Part shown: one piece after another, positions 1 through 10,067 of the stretch | Layout: each line of letters opens with the position of its first letter | Position numbering within the stretch: position 1 is the first letter of the stretch | Source of the DNA: an uncultured Chloroflexus sp. | GTDB taxonomy: Bacteria > Chloroflexota > Chloroflexia > Chloroflexales > Chloroflexaceae | Assembly: GCF_937129525.1 (NCBI RefSeq) | Contig: NZ_CAKZNK010000100.1 | Location: forward strand, 1-64,000 | Direction: 5' to 3' | Length of the DNA stretch: 64,000 bases | Made by a program: the position numbers and the translations under genes | The notes under the pieces: generated by a model | Seen by the model: the letters and a program-made list of their open reading frames with translations, nothing else | The model's database searches: none | What the model was told of the DNA's origin: nothing

Positions 1-76
1 GACGATAATCGGCAAGGTCGGCCAGCGCCGCGCGTACCGTTGGATGAGTATACCAGTGCTGAACAACTGTTTTCAT
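1..76 (-). CDS. Start of an unknown gene, cut by the window edge
   Basis: Only the first 25 codons are present. The frame opens with ATG at 76 and stays open to base 1. The peptide begins MKTVVQHWYTHPTVRAALAD. An AAGGA sequence lies seven bases upstream of the ATG, which supports a real start. The gene runs divergently from asnS and shares the 77-366 intergenic region with it. Too little is visible to name a product. Confidence 0.6.
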   Translation of the reverse strand, partial: MKTVVQHWYTHPTVRAALADLADYR

Positions 77-366
77 CACCGTTTCCTTCGTGCCTGCATC
101 AATCGCGAACCCGGATTCGCCCTTGTGAACCGCTCGGTGTTGTTCTATGGGGCTTCAATCAGCATTATCAGATAACGAACGGTTACTGTCAATTTGCCAG
201 CTATCCTGAGTCGTGGCATACTGACGCCATAAAGAGATACAATCATGCAGGCGCGCCGATCTGATGCGTTCCCTCAAAATCTGCTCAATGATCTCTACTG
301 GCGCACAACACCCGGTGAAGTCTTATGATTGCCTGCAACCACGCTGTGAAACGATAAGGAGCGTCT
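77..366. other. Divergent intergenic region upstream of asnS
   Basis: This 290-bp stretch separates the partial minus-strand gene from asnS. It contains a plausible asnS promoter (194-222). I looked for a T-box leader and saw no recognisable antiterminator element. The short open frames crossing it have no protein-like composition. Confidence 0.5.
194..222 (+). promoter_or_regulatory. Candidate sigma-70-type promoter for asnS
   Basis: TTGCCA at 194-199 and CATACT at 217-222 are separated by exactly 17 bases. Transcription would leave a leader of about 135 bases before asnS. This is assigned from hexamer matches only; a second weak TACAAT occurs at 238-243. Confidence 0.35.
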
Positions 367-1689
367 ATGTCGCTGTTGCCGACCGCAACCGTTGCGACCA
401 TTGCCCGCTATGTGGGTCAGCAAGTAACCCTGGCTGGATGGGTCTATCACAAAACCGAGAAGGGCAAGCTGATTTTCATTTTGCTGCGTGATGGAAGCGG
501 CACAATTCAGTGTGTGACTTTTAAAAAGAATGTGAGTGAGGCCACGTTTGCTACCGCGCAGGCGTTGACTCAAGAGAGTTCATGCCGGATTACCGGTAGC
601 GTGCGCGCTGACGAACGCGCGCCAGGTGGCTATGAGCTTGATGTGACCGAGATCGAGTTGATCGGTTCGAGCCACGAGTATCCAATTACTCCCAAAGAGC
701 ATGGGGTTGAGTTTTTGATGGAGCATCGCCATCTCTGGGTGCGTTCGGCGAAGCAGCATGCCATTCTCCGAATTCGGGCGGAAGTGATCGCCGCTGCGCA
801 GGAGTGGCTGAATGAACAGGGGTTTGTGCGTTTCGATACCCCCATCCTCACCGCAACCGCCGCCGAAGGCACAACCAATTTGTTTGCCACTGACTATTTC
901 GATCTAGGCAAGGCATACCTTGCCCAGACCGGTCAGCTCTATGTGGAAGCGGGAATGATGGCGTTTGGACGGGTGTACTGCTTTGGGCCGACCTTCCGGG
1001 CCGAAAAGAGCAAAACGCGCCGTCACCTGACCGAGTTTTGGATGATTGAACCAGAGGTGGCGTTTGCCGATCACGAAGATAATATGCGGTTGCAAGAGCA
1101 GTTTGTCAGCGCCATTGTGGCTCGCGTGCTCGACCGGCGGCGTGAGGATCTTAAAGTGCTCGAACGCGATACGACACTGCTCGAACAGGTGATACCGCCG
1201 TTCCCGCGGATCACTTACGATCAGGCGCTTGAGTTGATTGCCAATCATCAGGGTGAAGTTGAGGGTGCCGATCCACTGCCGTGGGGCGAAGACTTTGGCG
1301 CGCCGCATGAGACATTGATAGCCTCAAAGTTTGATCGACCGGTCTTTGTCGAACGCTTCCCATCAGCGGTAAAGGCGTTTTACATGCAGCCCGATCCCAA
1401 TCGACCGGAAGTGGCCCTCTGCGCCGACCTGCTTGCGCCAGAAGGGTATGGTGAGATCATCGGCGGATCGCAACGCATCCACGACCTGACCTTGCTCGAA
1501 CAGCGGATTCGCGAGCATGGTCTGCGCCGCGAAGATTATGAGTGGTATCTTGATCTGCGTCGTTACGGAACGGTGCCGCACAGTGGCTTTGGCATGGGGA
1601 TCGAGCGAGTAGTAGCCTGGATTACCGGCACGCGCCACATTCGCGAAACGATCCCGTTCCCGCGCCAGTTGTATCGCATTTATCCGTAG
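367..1689 (+). CDS. asnS: Asparaginyl-tRNA synthetase
   Basis: This 440-residue protein should charge tRNA-Asn with asparagine in the cytoplasm. It has the class IIb layout: an N-terminal OB-fold anticodon-binding domain (about residues 15-105, with the [10 protein letters not shown] and [12 protein letters not shown] strands) followed by the catalytic domain. Motif 2 is seen in [21 protein letters not shown]-type sequence near residues 213-233, and motif 3 in [15 protein letters not shown] near residues 408-422. The length is close to typical bacterial AsnRS. AspRS is less likely because the large bacterial AspRS insertion is absent. An AAGGAG sequence lies seven bases before the ATG. A strong hairpin follows the gene. 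Confidence 0.93.
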   Translation: MSLLPTATVATIARYVGQQVTLAGWVYHKTEKGKLIFILLRDGSGTIQCVTFKKNVSEATFATAQALTQESSCRITGSVRADERAPGGYELDVTEIELIGSSHEYPITPKEHGVEFLMEHRHLWVRSAKQHAILRIRAEVIAAAQEWLNEQGFVRFDTPILTATAAEGTTNLFATDYFDLGKAYLAQTGQLYVEAGMMAFGRVYCFGPTFRAEKSKTRRHLTEFWMIEPEVAFADHEDNMRLQEQFVSAIVARVLDRRREDLKVLERDTTLLEQVIPPFPRITYDQALELIANHQGEVEGADPLPWGEDFGAPHETLIASKFDRPVFVERFPSAVKAFYMQPDPNRPEVALCADLLAPEGYGEIIGGSQRIHDLTLLEQRIREHGLRREDYEWYLDLRRYGTVPHSGFGMGIERVVAWITGTRHIRETIPFPRQLYRIYP

Positions 1690-1762
1690 AAGATAGGGCA
1701 GGGCAAGTGATGACGCGCTCTGCGCGTTGCCCTTGCGCGCAACAGTATGTAACTCATGCAGC

Positions 1763-1785
1763 GGGGCGCAGCATTGCTGCGCCCC
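1763..1785 (+). terminator. Hairpin terminator after asnS
   Basis: GGGGCGCAGC at 1763-1772 pairs perfectly with GCTGCGCCCC at 1776-1785, with a loop of three bases. Only a short T-rich run (ATTCTTG) follows. It lies 73 bases after the asnS stop and could also serve the converging minus-strand gene that ends at 1892. Confidence 0.65.
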
Positions 1786-1891
1786 ATTCTTGATCATCGA
1801 TCAGATTCGATGCTGCGGCAGACGCCATCCCGTCTGTCCCTTCGCTCCGAACAGATCTACCGAAGTTTCTCCTCGATTCCCGCTGTCGTCT

Positions 1892-2329
1892 TTAGCGCAC
1901 CATCGTGCGGCGTACCCGTTCAACAGCCTGCTGAGCTGTGGTCAGATAGATAGTGTAGGCGCCTGAGCGGTTGAGCACAAGCGGGGTTGCAATACCGACT
2001 GCCAGCAACGCGGGTAACCAGAACAGCACAAAGAACTGGGCCAGCCAGGCGAAGATCAGGCCGCCACCGACCAGTGTGTTGAGTAGAGCAGTGCTGCCGC
2101 GTTGGGTATAACCGGCTCCTAACAGCTCGCGGAGATTGGCGATGAGTAACAGAATGCCGGCAAATGCGCTAAAGTGCATGGTGAGACCGATGTTAAAGAA
2201 GCGCAGCAGAAAGTAGACCAGCAATCCAAAAACGATCACTCCCAGAATAATAAGGTAGATCGGCTTGACCGGATAGCCGCCGATGAGGACATACGATTGA
2301 CGCGGGCCGTTGCCATTGTTCCCGTACAT
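1892..2329 (-). CDS. Small integral membrane protein, function unknown
   Basis: The product is about 145 residues. After a Gly/Asn-rich N-terminus (MYGNNGNGPRQ) come hydrophobic segments at roughly residues 18-40, 45-62, 72-90 and 92-112, and a short basic tail ending VERVRRTMVR. The start is placed at 2329 because AAAGGA lies seven bases upstream of it; an in-frame ATG at 2335 sits too close to that ribosome-binding site. The longest open frame extends to 2779 but that part overlaps the upstream gene and is not protein-like. I do not recognise a family. Confidence 0.7.
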   Translation of the reverse strand: MYGNNGNGPRQSYVLIGGYPVKPIYLIILGVIVFGLLVYFLLRFFNIGLTMHFSAFAGILLLIANLRELLGAGYTQRGSTALLNTLVGGGLIFAWLAQFFVLFWLPALLAVGIATPLVLNRSGAYTIYLTTAQQAVERVRRTMVR

Positions 2330-2441
2330 TGTCATATCCTTTCGCTTACGCTGATCTCTCGTCGCTGCCAGTATGACGCTGCGATATTGACAAAAGTTGC
2401 GCAGGGCGAACCGCGAGTTTGAGTGGTAATGTTGCGCCGCT

Positions 2442-3260
2442 TCATATTGCTCGCATGTTGGTCTGACTATTTGAGGTGAATAACGCGCGCGCCAGAGGCA
2501 GGTAGGCAGCAGCGCGGCGCACATAGTCACGCGCGGTAGGATTATCCCGAATCGCGACCGGATCAACGATCCCCTGGTTATGCCATGCGGCCAGAGTCCG
2601 CCATGAGATGGGCTGGTTTTCAATCGCGGCGCGCAGAATCCCGCGTTCGAGGTTGGCAGCCAGGTAGTTGATTGCCAGTTCGTCGTGGCTGATTTCGGCG
2701 GTGATGGCAGCAAACAACTCCGGCTGTGAGTGGTACCGCGACGGATCAATTTGACTGCCCTCAACTCGCAGCCGCACATGCAGCACTCGTCCGTCGGCCA
2801 AAGGCACTTCGCCGGACAGGATCTCTGCCGCGACTGAAGGTCGCAAATTGGCAGGCCAGACGCTGAAGTTCATGCCGATACCGCTCAGGTTGGCGTATTG
2901 TTGGGCAACCTGGTATAGCGGTGTCACCATCCGCAATGATGGCGCCAGCTCTTCTGCCCAGCCAAAATTTTCGTTGTAGAGAATTGTTGCCATCACAACG
3001 GCAAATTCGCGGTCGCTCAATCCTGAAAGCTGTGGATGATTGTGCCGGGCCGCTGCTGCCAGCATTGCATCGCGTAAACGGCGCATTCGAGCGGCGAAAT
3101 CGGGGCGCACAAAAGGTTCTATCGTTGGCCCAGGACGAGTAGGCGGAGCGGGTCGCGCAAAGTGATGAAATGTGCGGTTGGTCACCGGTTGCGCAAGGTG
3201 TCCTGCGTGATCGACGCTGATCAGGCAGAGCACAATAACGAGTGTTAGAAAACCTCGCAT
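2442..3260 (-). CDS. Secreted protein of unknown function, possibly lysozyme-like
   Basis: The protein is about 272 residues and starts with a signal peptide (MRGFLTLVIVLCLISVDHAG), which is why the start is set at 3260 rather than 3305. A proline-rich linker follows, then a helical domain of about 190 residues. The stretch ATILYNENFGWAEEL followed by GIGMNFSVWPANLRPSVAAE resembles lytic-transglycosylase or lysozyme-like folds, in which a Glu is followed by a Gly/Asn-rich turn and an alanine-rich helix. That resemblance is an inference from pattern only. It lies upstream of the small membrane gene at 1892 in the same orientation. Confidence 0.65.
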   Translation of the reverse strand: MRGFLTLVIVLCLISVDHAGHLAQPVTNRTFHHFARPAPPTRPGPTIEPFVRPDFAARMRRLRDAMLAAAARHNHPQLSGLSDREFAVVMATILYNENFGWAEELAPSLRMVTPLYQVAQQYANLSGIGMNFSVWPANLRPSVAAEILSGEVPLADGRVLHVRLRVEGSQIDPSRYHSQPELFAAITAEISHDELAINYLAANLERGILRAAIENQPISWRTLAAWHNQGIVDPVAIRDNPTARDYVRRAAAYLPLARALFTSNSQTNMRAI

Positions 3261-3430
3261 GGGCGTTGCCTGTCTGGAACATATGGCGAAACGGTACCAG
3301 CTCATTTCGCCGTCTGAGTGTCGAGGGTGAGTTCCCGGTCACATCTCTTATGATAGGCCGGGTGGCAAGATGATCAAGCGACTGGAGACTGATGTATCGA
3401 GGCGCGGGAAGAAGTTTTTTGCATACCGGC

Positions 3431-4546
3431 TTATGCCGTGGCCTGTTTTGGCTGCAATACCAGCAATCCGACCAGGACGATCCCGCCGAGGATCAGGAGT
3501 GTCATCAGCTTCATTAGCGGAGTAAAGAAATCGAGCAACCCGATTGAGCCGAACGCAACGCTGAGCGCGTAGTAACAGGCCACTACTTGCCGTTGACTCA
3601 GGCCAAGATCGAGCAGACGGTGATGCAGATGGTCGCGTCCGGCTTGCGCTGCTGACCGACCGTGCAGGGTGCGGGTGAGGATGAGCCAGGCCATATCGAC
3701 AATCGGCACCCCCAGCACCAGCAAGACCGTTGCCAGCTTGGCGCCGCCGATAATGGCGCAGATACCGAGGGTATAGCCAATTGTCATCGCGCCCACATCA
3801 CCCATAAAGATGCGAGCAGGATGCGAGTTGTAGATCAGAAATGCTGCGCATGCCCCGCTGAGCGCCAGTGGGAGCATGGCAACAGTCAACTGTGGCGGTT
3901 CGAGGGTGAGCGTGTGTAACGCCAGCACCATTCCAGCAATGAGCGTTACGCCTGCTGCCAGGCCATCAAGGCCATCGATCCAGTTCACCATATTCTGTAT
4001 CCCGACAATCCAGAAGATAGTTGCGGCGATAGCCAGCCATGGACTCAGGTTGTGCAGGTGAATCTGATCGACAAAGGGAAAGTTGAACGCCGTGAGGATG
4101 ATTCCAAGCGCCTCTGTCGGTTGACCGAGAGCGTCGGGATAGAGCGAGTGATCCCATAGATAGGGGCCAACGGCCACCAGAGCGGCGACGACATGAACGG
4201 CGAGGCGCGGCAGAGCCGGCAGATCGTAAAGATCATCGAACAGGCTAATCAGGGCGATGATAGCAATGCCGATGAGCAGTAAACCGATTCGGAGATGCTC
4301 AAATGGCGAGCGACGCAACGTCGGATCGAGCGCCTCGAAGGCCAGACTTGCAAGGAGGGCTACGACCAGGCCTGCAATCATAGCCAACCCGCCAACGATC
4401 GGCGTTGGCTCACGATGAATGTGCCGCGGGCCGGGTTTGGCTACCCATCCCTCGTGGCGCGCCAACCGGATCAGTGGTGGTGTCAGCAGCGCAGTAACGG
4501 AAAAGGCAATAAGCGAGACGCCCAGCAAGGCCAGCGTAACAAGCAT
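3431..4546 (-). CDS. MraY/WecA-family undecaprenyl-phosphate glycosyl-1-phosphate transferase
   Basis: This 371-residue polytopic membrane protein should transfer a HexNAc-1-phosphate from a UDP-sugar to undecaprenyl phosphate, starting assembly of a lipid-linked glycan. About eleven hydrophobic segments are seen. Family motifs are present in order: the N-terminal TPIVGGLAM segment, the SLFDDLYDLP aspartate pair near residue 104, NMVNWIDGLDGLAAG near residue 186, NSHPARIFMGDVG near residue 240, and the basic loop with GRDHLHHRLLDLG near residue 303. The HLHHRL motif points to the WecA/TagO branch rather than MraY. It stands alone next to upp, far from the polysaccharide operon at 37-46 kb, which has its own priming enzyme of a different family. 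Confidence 0.87.
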   Translation of the reverse strand: MLVTLALLGVSLIAFSVTALLTPPLIRLARHEGWVAKPGPRHIHREPTPIVGGLAMIAGLVVALLASLAFEALDPTLRRSPFEHLRIGLLLIGIAIIALISLFDDLYDLPALPRLAVHVVAALVAVGPYLWDHSLYPDALGQPTEALGIILTAFNFPFVDQIHLHNLSPWLAIAATIFWIVGIQNMVNWIDGLDGLAAGVTLIAGMVLALHTLTLEPPQLTVAMLPLALSGACAAFLIYNSHPARIFMGDVGAMTIGYTLGICAIIGGAKLATVLLVLGVPIVDMAWLILTRTLHGRSAAQAGRDHLHHRLLDLGLSQRQVVACYYALSVAFGSIGLLDFFTPLMKLMTLLILGGIVLVGLLVLQPKQATA

Positions 4547-4730
4547 GCAATCGTCGTTCTATCTCAGTTCGTGAACTCACTGCTGGTATTGGTCTGGTAG
4601 CAACTCGATACCAGCGCATACGGCGTTCACGGCATCTGCGTCATCTCTTCGATTTTCCGGCGCGCGGCGGTTGTAGTGTCGGATTTCGCATTTGGGGCAG
4701 CCATTCGGCTGCCAGACCGAGACGACCTCT

Positions 4731-5360
4731 TTAGCCTGTGCCGAACTGGCGATCGCCGGCATCGCCCAATCCCGGCACAATGTATCCACGCTCGTTGAGG
4801 TGGCTGTCAATCGCGGCGAGATGAATCTGCACGTCAGGATGGGCTGTAGTCAAAGCGCGCACGCCTTCTGGCGCGGCAATCAAACCGAGGAACTTGATGC
4901 GTTGGGCGCCCCACTGCTTGAGAATATCAACTGCGGCCACCGCCGATCCACCGGTAGCCAGCATCGGATCCACAATGATTGTGAGGTCGATATCCGGCTT
5001 GCTCGGTAGCTTGTTGTAATACGTGACTGGCTGCAACGTTTCGTGGTCGCGGTAAAGGCCAAGATGCCAGACGTGTACTGTGGGGAGAATATCAACGATT
5101 GCTTCGGCCATGCCCAGACCGGCGCGCAAGATCGGGATGATGCCGATTCGCTCGGCCACTTCGTAGCCGGCACAATTGGCAAGTGGCGTTTCAACCGTCA
5201 ATGGGGCCAGAGCCAGGTCTTGGGTTGCTTCGTAGAAGAGCAACTGTGCAATCTCGCGCACCAGCTCGCGAAACTTCTTTGGTTCGGTCCATTTACTGCG
5301 CAGCAGCGCCAGTTTGTGTTGAACCAGCGGATGCCGGGAAACAAACACCTGTGACGACAT
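4731..5360 (-). CDS. upp: Uracil phosphoribosyltransferase
   Basis: This 209-residue enzyme makes UMP from uracil and PRPP in pyrimidine salvage. The PRPP-binding loop is seen in [19 protein letters not shown] (near residue 128), and the uracil-binding C-terminal segment in [17 protein letters not shown]. The length matches the family (about 208). The start is set at the ATG at 5360, which has AGGA seven bases upstream; the upstream in-frame TTG at 5366 has no such site. It is on the same strand as the WecA-like gene, 184 bases away. Confidence 0.94.
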   Translation of the reverse strand: MSSQVFVSRHPLVQHKLALLRSKWTEPKKFRELVREIAQLLFYEATQDLALAPLTVETPLANCAGYEVAERIGIIPILRAGLGMAEAIVDILPTVHVWHLGLYRDHETLQPVTYYNKLPSKPDIDLTIIVDPMLATGGSAVAAVDILKQWGAQRIKFLGLIAAPEGVRALTTAHPDVQIHLAAIDSHLNERGYIVPGLGDAGDRQFGTG

Positions 5361-5475
5361 GGGCAATTCCTGCGTTAGACACTATCACATGAACGCGCAC
5401 CGACGCGCAGATCGGCAGAGTGGAGCATCAATCTGGCGCAAACGGCTATCTGCGACCAGGCGCAAATGGGTTCAC

Positions 5476-6222
5476 TCACCCTGATGATGATCGCTCGAGC
5501 TTATAACCAACTCCGCGCACTGTCAGGATCAGCTTCGGTTTCGACGGCTCGACCTCGACCTTTTCGCGCAACCGGCGCACACACACATCGACCAGATTGG
5601 TTTCACCGATATATTCGTAGCCCCAGACCTCGCGGTACAGCACCTCGCGGGTAAAGACCTGACCGGCATTCGCGGCGAGGAAATAGAGCAATTCAAATTC
5701 CATTGGCGTCAGTTTAACTTCGGCGCCACGCACTGACACTTTGTGAGCGATGGCGTCGATTGCCAGATCGCCGACCTGCACAAACGTTGGCGCCGTGCGC
5801 GACTTTTGCATGTCAACCCGACGCAAAATCGCCTCGACCCGAGCCACAAACTCAGCGACCTTGAAAGGTTTGGTAATGTATTCATCGGCGCCGCGCCGGA
5901 AGCCCTGCACCACGTCATCGGTGCCATCGCGCGCTGTGATGATCACGATTGGCACATCACTCTTGGCGCGAATCCGCTCGCAGGCATCGAAGCCATCAAC
6001 GAACGGCATCATCACATCGAGGAAGACGAGATCAAACTGACCGCGGTCAAAGGCTTCCAACGCCTCTATACCGTTGGCGACAACCACCGTCTCATATTGC
6101 TGGGCAGGAAGCGCAGTTTGAATGAGGCGACCGATGGAAGGATCATCATCGGCGACCAGAATTCGGCGTTTCGGTGGCGGTTGATCGGCAGCTCGTTGTG
6201 ATGTGCGGTGGAACAGTGACAT
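5476..6222 (-). CDS. OmpR/PhoB-family response regulator
   Basis: The 248-residue protein has a receiver domain (about residues 20-135) and a winged-helix DNA-binding domain (about 150-245). The receiver shows the acidic pair VADDDPS, the phosphoacceptor Asp in LVFLDVMMP, the Thr in VIITARD and the Lys in ITKPFK. The effector shows LTPMEFELLYFLAANAGQVFTREVL and TVRGVGYKL typical of OmpR proteins. No histidine kinase lies beside it, so its partner is elsewhere. It sits downstream of clpX on the same strand with a 116-bp gap, so it probably has its own promoter. Confidence 0.9.
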   Translation of the reverse strand: MSLFHRTSQRAADQPPPKRRILVADDDPSIGRLIQTALPAQQYETVVVANGIEALEAFDRGQFDLVFLDVMMPFVDGFDACERIRAKSDVPIVIITARDGTDDVVQGFRRGADEYITKPFKVAEFVARVEAILRRVDMQKSRTAPTFVQVGDLAIDAIAHKVSVRGAEVKLTPMEFELLYFLAANAGQVFTREVLYREVWGYEYIGETNLVDVCVRRLREKVEVEPSKPKLILTVRGVGYKLERSSSG

Positions 6223-6338
6223 AGGTTTTGTTCATCCGCGCCTGATGGCGTTCACCTTGAACATTACCGGAGTATATGCCTGACCTGCCGCATTGCTACG
6301 CGGCTTGCTAGCAGAGGCTGAAACCTCGCAACCAATCC

Positions 6339-7628
6339 TTACACCGCCTCATCGAGTCGGCGGCGATACTCGGCTCGCGGCACCAGAATCGGGCGGCCAC
6401 GACCCTGAATCACTTCTGCATTGACGATACAGCGCCCGATATGTTCTTGCGAAGGGATCTCGAACATCACCTCAAGCAACACCTCTTCGACAATACTGCG
6501 CAGAGCGCGAGCGCCGGTGCGAGCGCTCATTGCCCGATCCACGATCGCTTCCAGGCTATCAGGAGTAAATTCCAGCTCACAATGATCGAGCGCAAACAGC
6601 TTCTGATATTGCTTGATAATCGCATTGCGCGGCTCAGTCAAGATCCGCAGCATCGCCTCGCGGCTCAATGGTTCGAGCGCCACAATGACCGGTAGACGAC
6701 CGACAAATTCAGGAATGAAGCCAAAGTGCATCAAATCGTCGGGTGTGATCTGAGCCAGCAATGCGCCCTCTTCATCGACCGGCTTGACCGGATTGCTCCC
6801 GAAGCCGAGCAACTGCTTACCGCGCAACCGTTTCGCGATGATGTTAGTGATACCTTCAAACGCGCCGCCGCAGATAAACAGCACATTGGTCGTATCAAAC
6901 GGGATATATTCCTGCTGCGGATGTTTGCGACCTGGCAACGGTGGCACGTGCGCGACGCCGCCTTCCAGGATCTTAAGCAGCGCCTGCTGCACGCCTTCAC
7001 CTGACACATCGCGCGTAATTGACGGATTATCCGACTTGCGAGCAATCTTATCGATCTCATCGATATAGATAATGCCTGTCTGGGCGCGTTCGACATCGCC
7101 ATCGGCAGCCTGGATCAGGCGCAGAAGGATATTTTCGACATCTTCGCCAACGTAGCCAGCTTCGGTCAGTGCTGTGGCGTCGGCGATTGCAAATGGCACA
7201 TCGAGGATGCGAGCCATCGTCTGCGCCAGCAGGGTCTTGCCACTGCCGGTTGGCCCGATCAGCAGGATGTTGCTCTTGCTAATCTCGACATCATCGATCC
7301 GGGCGCCGGCTCGCACCCGCTTGTAATGGTTATACACTGCCACTGATAGCGCCACTTTGGCCCGATCCTGCCCGATCACATACTGATCGAGCTTTTCGCG
7401 CAATTTGCGCGGTGTTGGCAGGCGAGCAGGGCCAGTAGACGACGCGCGTCGCGCAGTTGGCGCCTTCTGATCGCTTTCTTCGGCAATGATTGCGCTGCAC
7501 AGTGCCACACACTCATCGCAAATGAAAACATTGCCAGGACCGGCGATCAGACGTTGCACTTCATCCTGTCCGCGCCCGCAGAATGAGCAGGCATACGGAT
7601 CACGGCTAGTATTGCGGGTACGAGTCAT
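6339..7628 (-). CDS. clpX: ATP-dependent Clp protease ATP-binding subunit ClpX
   Basis: ClpX is the hexameric AAA+ unfoldase that feeds substrates to ClpP. The 429-residue product has the N-terminal zinc-binding domain (CSFCGRGQ ... [10 protein letters not shown]), Walker A GPTGSGKT, Walker [12 protein letters not shown], the pore-loop GYVGEDVE and the C-terminal region with [13 protein letters not shown]. The start at 7628 has GGAG eight bases upstream, whereas the longer open frame to 7685 adds residues with no family match. It is the third gene of the tig-clpP-clpX operon, 56 bases after clpP. Confidence 0.95.
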   Translation of the reverse strand: MTRTRNTSRDPYACSFCGRGQDEVQRLIAGPGNVFICDECVALCSAIIAEESDQKAPTARRASSTGPARLPTPRKLREKLDQYVIGQDRAKVALSVAVYNHYKRVRAGARIDDVEISKSNILLIGPTGSGKTLLAQTMARILDVPFAIADATALTEAGYVGEDVENILLRLIQAADGDVERAQTGIIYIDEIDKIARKSDNPSITRDVSGEGVQQALLKILEGGVAHVPPLPGRKHPQQEYIPFDTTNVLFICGGAFEGITNIIAKRLRGKQLLGFGSNPVKPVDEEGALLAQITPDDLMHFGFIPEFVGRLPVIVALEPLSREAMLRILTEPRNAIIKQYQKLFALDHCELEFTPDSLEAIVDRAMSARTGARALRSIVEEVLLEVMFEIPSQEHIGRCIVNAEVIQGRGRPILVPRAEYRRRLDEAV

Positions 7629-7684
7629 GGGGAGTTCTCCAGACGAGCGGGCGAGCGCAGGTAGTTGCGCGCGCCCGGGCGTCA

Positions 7685-8350
7685 TTACTTTTTGTTATCC
7701 TCACGGATGAGGATCTCGTCAATAATACCGTACTCCTTGGCCTGTTCTGGCGTCATAAACAGGTCGCGATCGAAGTCTTTGGCGATGCGCTCGATCGGTT
7801 GGCCGGTATCTTTCGCCAGCAATTCACGCACTACTTGTTGCAATCGCAACAACTCACGCGCCATGATCTCAACGTCAGGCGCATATCCACGCGCGCCACC
7901 ACCAGCCGGGTGCATGTGGATGGTTGAGTGTGGCAAGCTGTACCGCTTTCCTTTCGCCCCACCGGCCAGGATGGGAGTTGCCATACTACCGGCCATACCG
8001 ACGCAGACTGTTGCCACATCGGGGCGGATGTGGTGCATCGTGTCGTAAATGCCGAGACCGGCAGTGACCGAGCCTCCCGGACTGTTGATGTAGAGCCAGA
8101 TATCGCGATCAGGGTCTTCGCTCTCAAGGAAGAGCAACTGAGCGACAATGAGATTGGCAATCTGGTCGTCAATCGGCGTGCCCAGGATCACAATCCGCTC
8201 TTTCAGCAATCGTGAATAGATGTCAAAAGCGCGTTCGCCGCGGCTGGTACTCTCAATGACCATTGGAATGAGCAATTCCGGTCGCTGTGAGAGCCATTCC
8301 GGGCCTGGCATGCTACGCCAATCATAGCCAGATCGAGTTGACCAGGTCAT
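7685..8350 (-). CDS. clpP: ATP-dependent Clp protease proteolytic subunit
   Basis: ClpP forms the barrel-shaped serine protease chamber. The 221-residue protein has the catalytic Ser in [10 protein letters not shown], a His in the IHMHPAGG segment at the position of the catalytic His, and the Asp in [11 protein letters not shown]. The family pattern [10 protein letters not shown] precedes them. The start at 8350 has GAGGAGAA five bases upstream; the extra 15 residues of the longest frame overlap the end region of tig. The spacing to tig is 10 bases. Confidence 0.94.
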   Translation of the reverse strand: MTWSTRSGYDWRSMPGPEWLSQRPELLIPMVIESTSRGERAFDIYSRLLKERIVILGTPIDDQIANLIVAQLLFLESEDPDRDIWLYINSPGGSVTAGLGIYDTMHHIRPDVATVCVGMAGSMATPILAGGAKGKRYSLPHSTIHMHPAGGGARGYAPDVEIMARELLRLQQVVRELLAKDTGQPIERIAKDFDRDLFMTPEQAKEYGIIDEILIREDNKK

Positions 8351-8360
8351 ATCGTTCTCC

Positions 8361-9800
8361 TCACGCATCATCGCTTGAACGGCTGGATGGTTCATCCGCC
8401 GGGGTTGATTCAGTCGTTATTGGCGCCGTAGACGGCGCATCATCTAGCTCGCCGCGCGCAATCTCGGCGAGGCGAGCGCGCAATTTCTTATCAAGGACGA
8501 CATTTGCTACCGAAGAGCGCAATTGGGTTTGCAGCATCTCGCGGAGCTGCGGTCGGCGCTCTTCCTCGTAACCAGTAAGAATTTGTTCAATCTCAGCCTC
8601 GATCTCTTCATCGAGGACTGCCAACCCTTCCCGTTTGATCACCTCGCTCAGAGCAAGGGTCACTTTGGTTTGCTTTTCCGCTTCAGGCAACAACTCCTCA
8701 ACGGCCTGATCGTGGGTAAGGCCGCGGTACTGCAACACCTGCTCGAGCGTGATGCCATAGCGGGCAAATTGCTGCTCTTGATCGTGCAGCATCGAGTGAG
8801 CCAGTTCGCGGATCATCACGTCCGGAATATCGAAGCTGGTTTGCTCGATAAGCTGCTCGAGATAAGAGTTCAGTAACGCCTGCTCGGCGCGACGGCGCTC
8901 GGCCTCTTCGAGGTCGGCGCGCACTTTTGCTTTCAGTTCTTCGAGGGTGCCAGCAAAATTCTCGAGCGTCGGCAGCTCTTCCCAGGCCGGCACGATCCGT
9001 TTCTGAATGCCTAAAACCTCAACTTTGAACGTGACCCGCTTGCCGCGGATCGACTCTTCGGCGTGGTCAGCGGGCATGATGGCGACAATCTCTTTCTTGT
9101 CGCCAACTTTCATCCCGATCAACCCTTCATATAGCTCATCAACCAATCGATTTGGCTCAAGATCGAGATATTCTTCTGAGCCTTCGCTCTCTGTTTCATC
9201 ATCACCATCAGGTTTGGTTGCCGCTTCGTCCTGAGCGGTTTCCGTTTCAGCAGTCTCAGCGGTAGTGTCCTCTTCATTCTCTACCCTGGTGATGAGCCGG
9301 ACCTGTACCCGATCACCTTGCTGAGCCGGACGCGGTTCGTCGAGTTCTTGCAGGGTAATGTGCTTTTCGCGCAACTGTTCAAGCTCAAGTTCAACCATTT
9401 CGTCGGTGACCGGTGCGACCTGGAACGGCGCGCGAATGCCGCGATAATCAGGGAGTTCAACCGTCGGCGGCACCGGCACATTGACGGTAAAGATGAACGG
9501 TTCGAGCGAATCGATTCGTTCGAGGGTGGGCGGGCCAACGACCTCGATCTGTTCTTGCTGAATCGCTTTCTTGTAAGCGTTATTAATCAGGTCTTCAGTC
9601 GCCTCTTCGATCAACGCAGCGCGCCCAAAGGTGCGTTCAATAATAAAGCGGGGCGCTTTACCGGGACGAAAGCCGTGAATAGGAAACTTCTGTGACAGAC
9701 GGCGCGCCGCCTGATCAAGGCCACGCTCGAATTGATCCCGGTCGATTTCAATCTGCAATGAGACGAGACTCTTTGGCAGTTTTGCGGTCGTAACTTTCAC
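8361..9800 (-). CDS. tig: Trigger factor, ribosome-associated chaperone
   Basis: Trigger factor binds the ribosome exit tunnel and helps nascent chains fold. The 479-residue product has the ribosome-binding domain with its signature [11 protein letters not shown] near residues 43-53, a central FKBP-type domain and a C-terminal helical chaperone domain. I set the start at a GTG at 9800: AAGGA lies seven bases before it and the protein then begins MKVTTAKLP, as family members do. The ATG at 9836 would add 12 unmatched residues. A very acidic Glu/Asp/Thr-rich insertion (about residues 174-210) sits inside the FKBP-like domain and accounts for the extra length over typical trigger factors (about 430). 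Confidence 0.94.
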   Translation of the reverse strand: MKVTTAKLPKSLVSLQIEIDRDQFERGLDQAARRLSQKFPIHGFRPGKAPRFIIERTFGRAALIEEATEDLINNAYKKAIQQEQIEVVGPPTLERIDSLEPFIFTVNVPVPPTVELPDYRGIRAPFQVAPVTDEMVELELEQLREKHITLQELDEPRPAQQGDRVQVRLITRVENEEDTTAETAETETAQDEAATKPDGDDETESEGSEEYLDLEPNRLVDELYEGLIGMKVGDKKEIVAIMPADHAEESIRGKRVTFKVEVLGIQKRIVPAWEELPTLENFAGTLEELKAKVRADLEEAERRRAEQALLNSYLEQLIEQTSFDIPDVMIRELAHSMLHDQEQQFARYGITLEQVLQYRGLTHDQAVEELLPEAEKQTKVTLALSEVIKREGLAVLDEEIEAEIEQILTGYEEERRPQLREMLQTQLRSSVANVVLDKKLRARLAEIARGELDDAPSTAPITTESTPADEPSSRSSDDA

Positions 9801-9890
9801 GGTGGTATCCTTAACACAAATCGCTTTGCGCCGCAATCGAGGCGCAGAGAGTCAATGAAGGCGCTCATATGTCAGCGCGCCGTATGCTGC

Positions 9891-9896
9891 ATTATA
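9891..9896 (-). promoter_or_regulatory. Candidate -10 element for the tig-clpP-clpX operon
   Basis: Reading on the minus strand, a perfect TATAAT is found at 9896-9891, about 90 bases upstream of the tig GTG. The matching -35 (TTCGCA or TCGCAA, about 17-18 bases further up) is weak. The -10 also lies inside a short dyad (ATGCT ... AGCAT). Confidence 0.45.
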
Positions 9897-10067
9897 GCAT
9901 GTCTGCCTGTTGATTGCGAAGGGGTAGGCCAGGGAAAGCGCCAAAACCCGCCAGTCATCGCGCTCTGCGCCGATCGATCGATTGTTGTCGCCGAGCCGCA
10001 GGCGTCTGACCGTCGTGGCGGAATGGTGTCAGTCTGATAGCGGCTCTTGTCAGCGCTGGCTCAATCG

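Noticed and set aside
77-366. Possible T-box leader for asnS
   Set aside because: No antiterminator consensus or specifier loop could be recognised.
295-573. Minus-strand frame overlapping the asnS start
   Set aside because: It is antisense to a clear tRNA synthetase gene, with no family features.
4577-4730. Open frame after upp with a CPKCEIRHYNRR stretch on the minus strand
   Set aside because: It looks protein-like but has no ATG, GTG or ribosome-binding site outside upp, so I could not support it as a gene.
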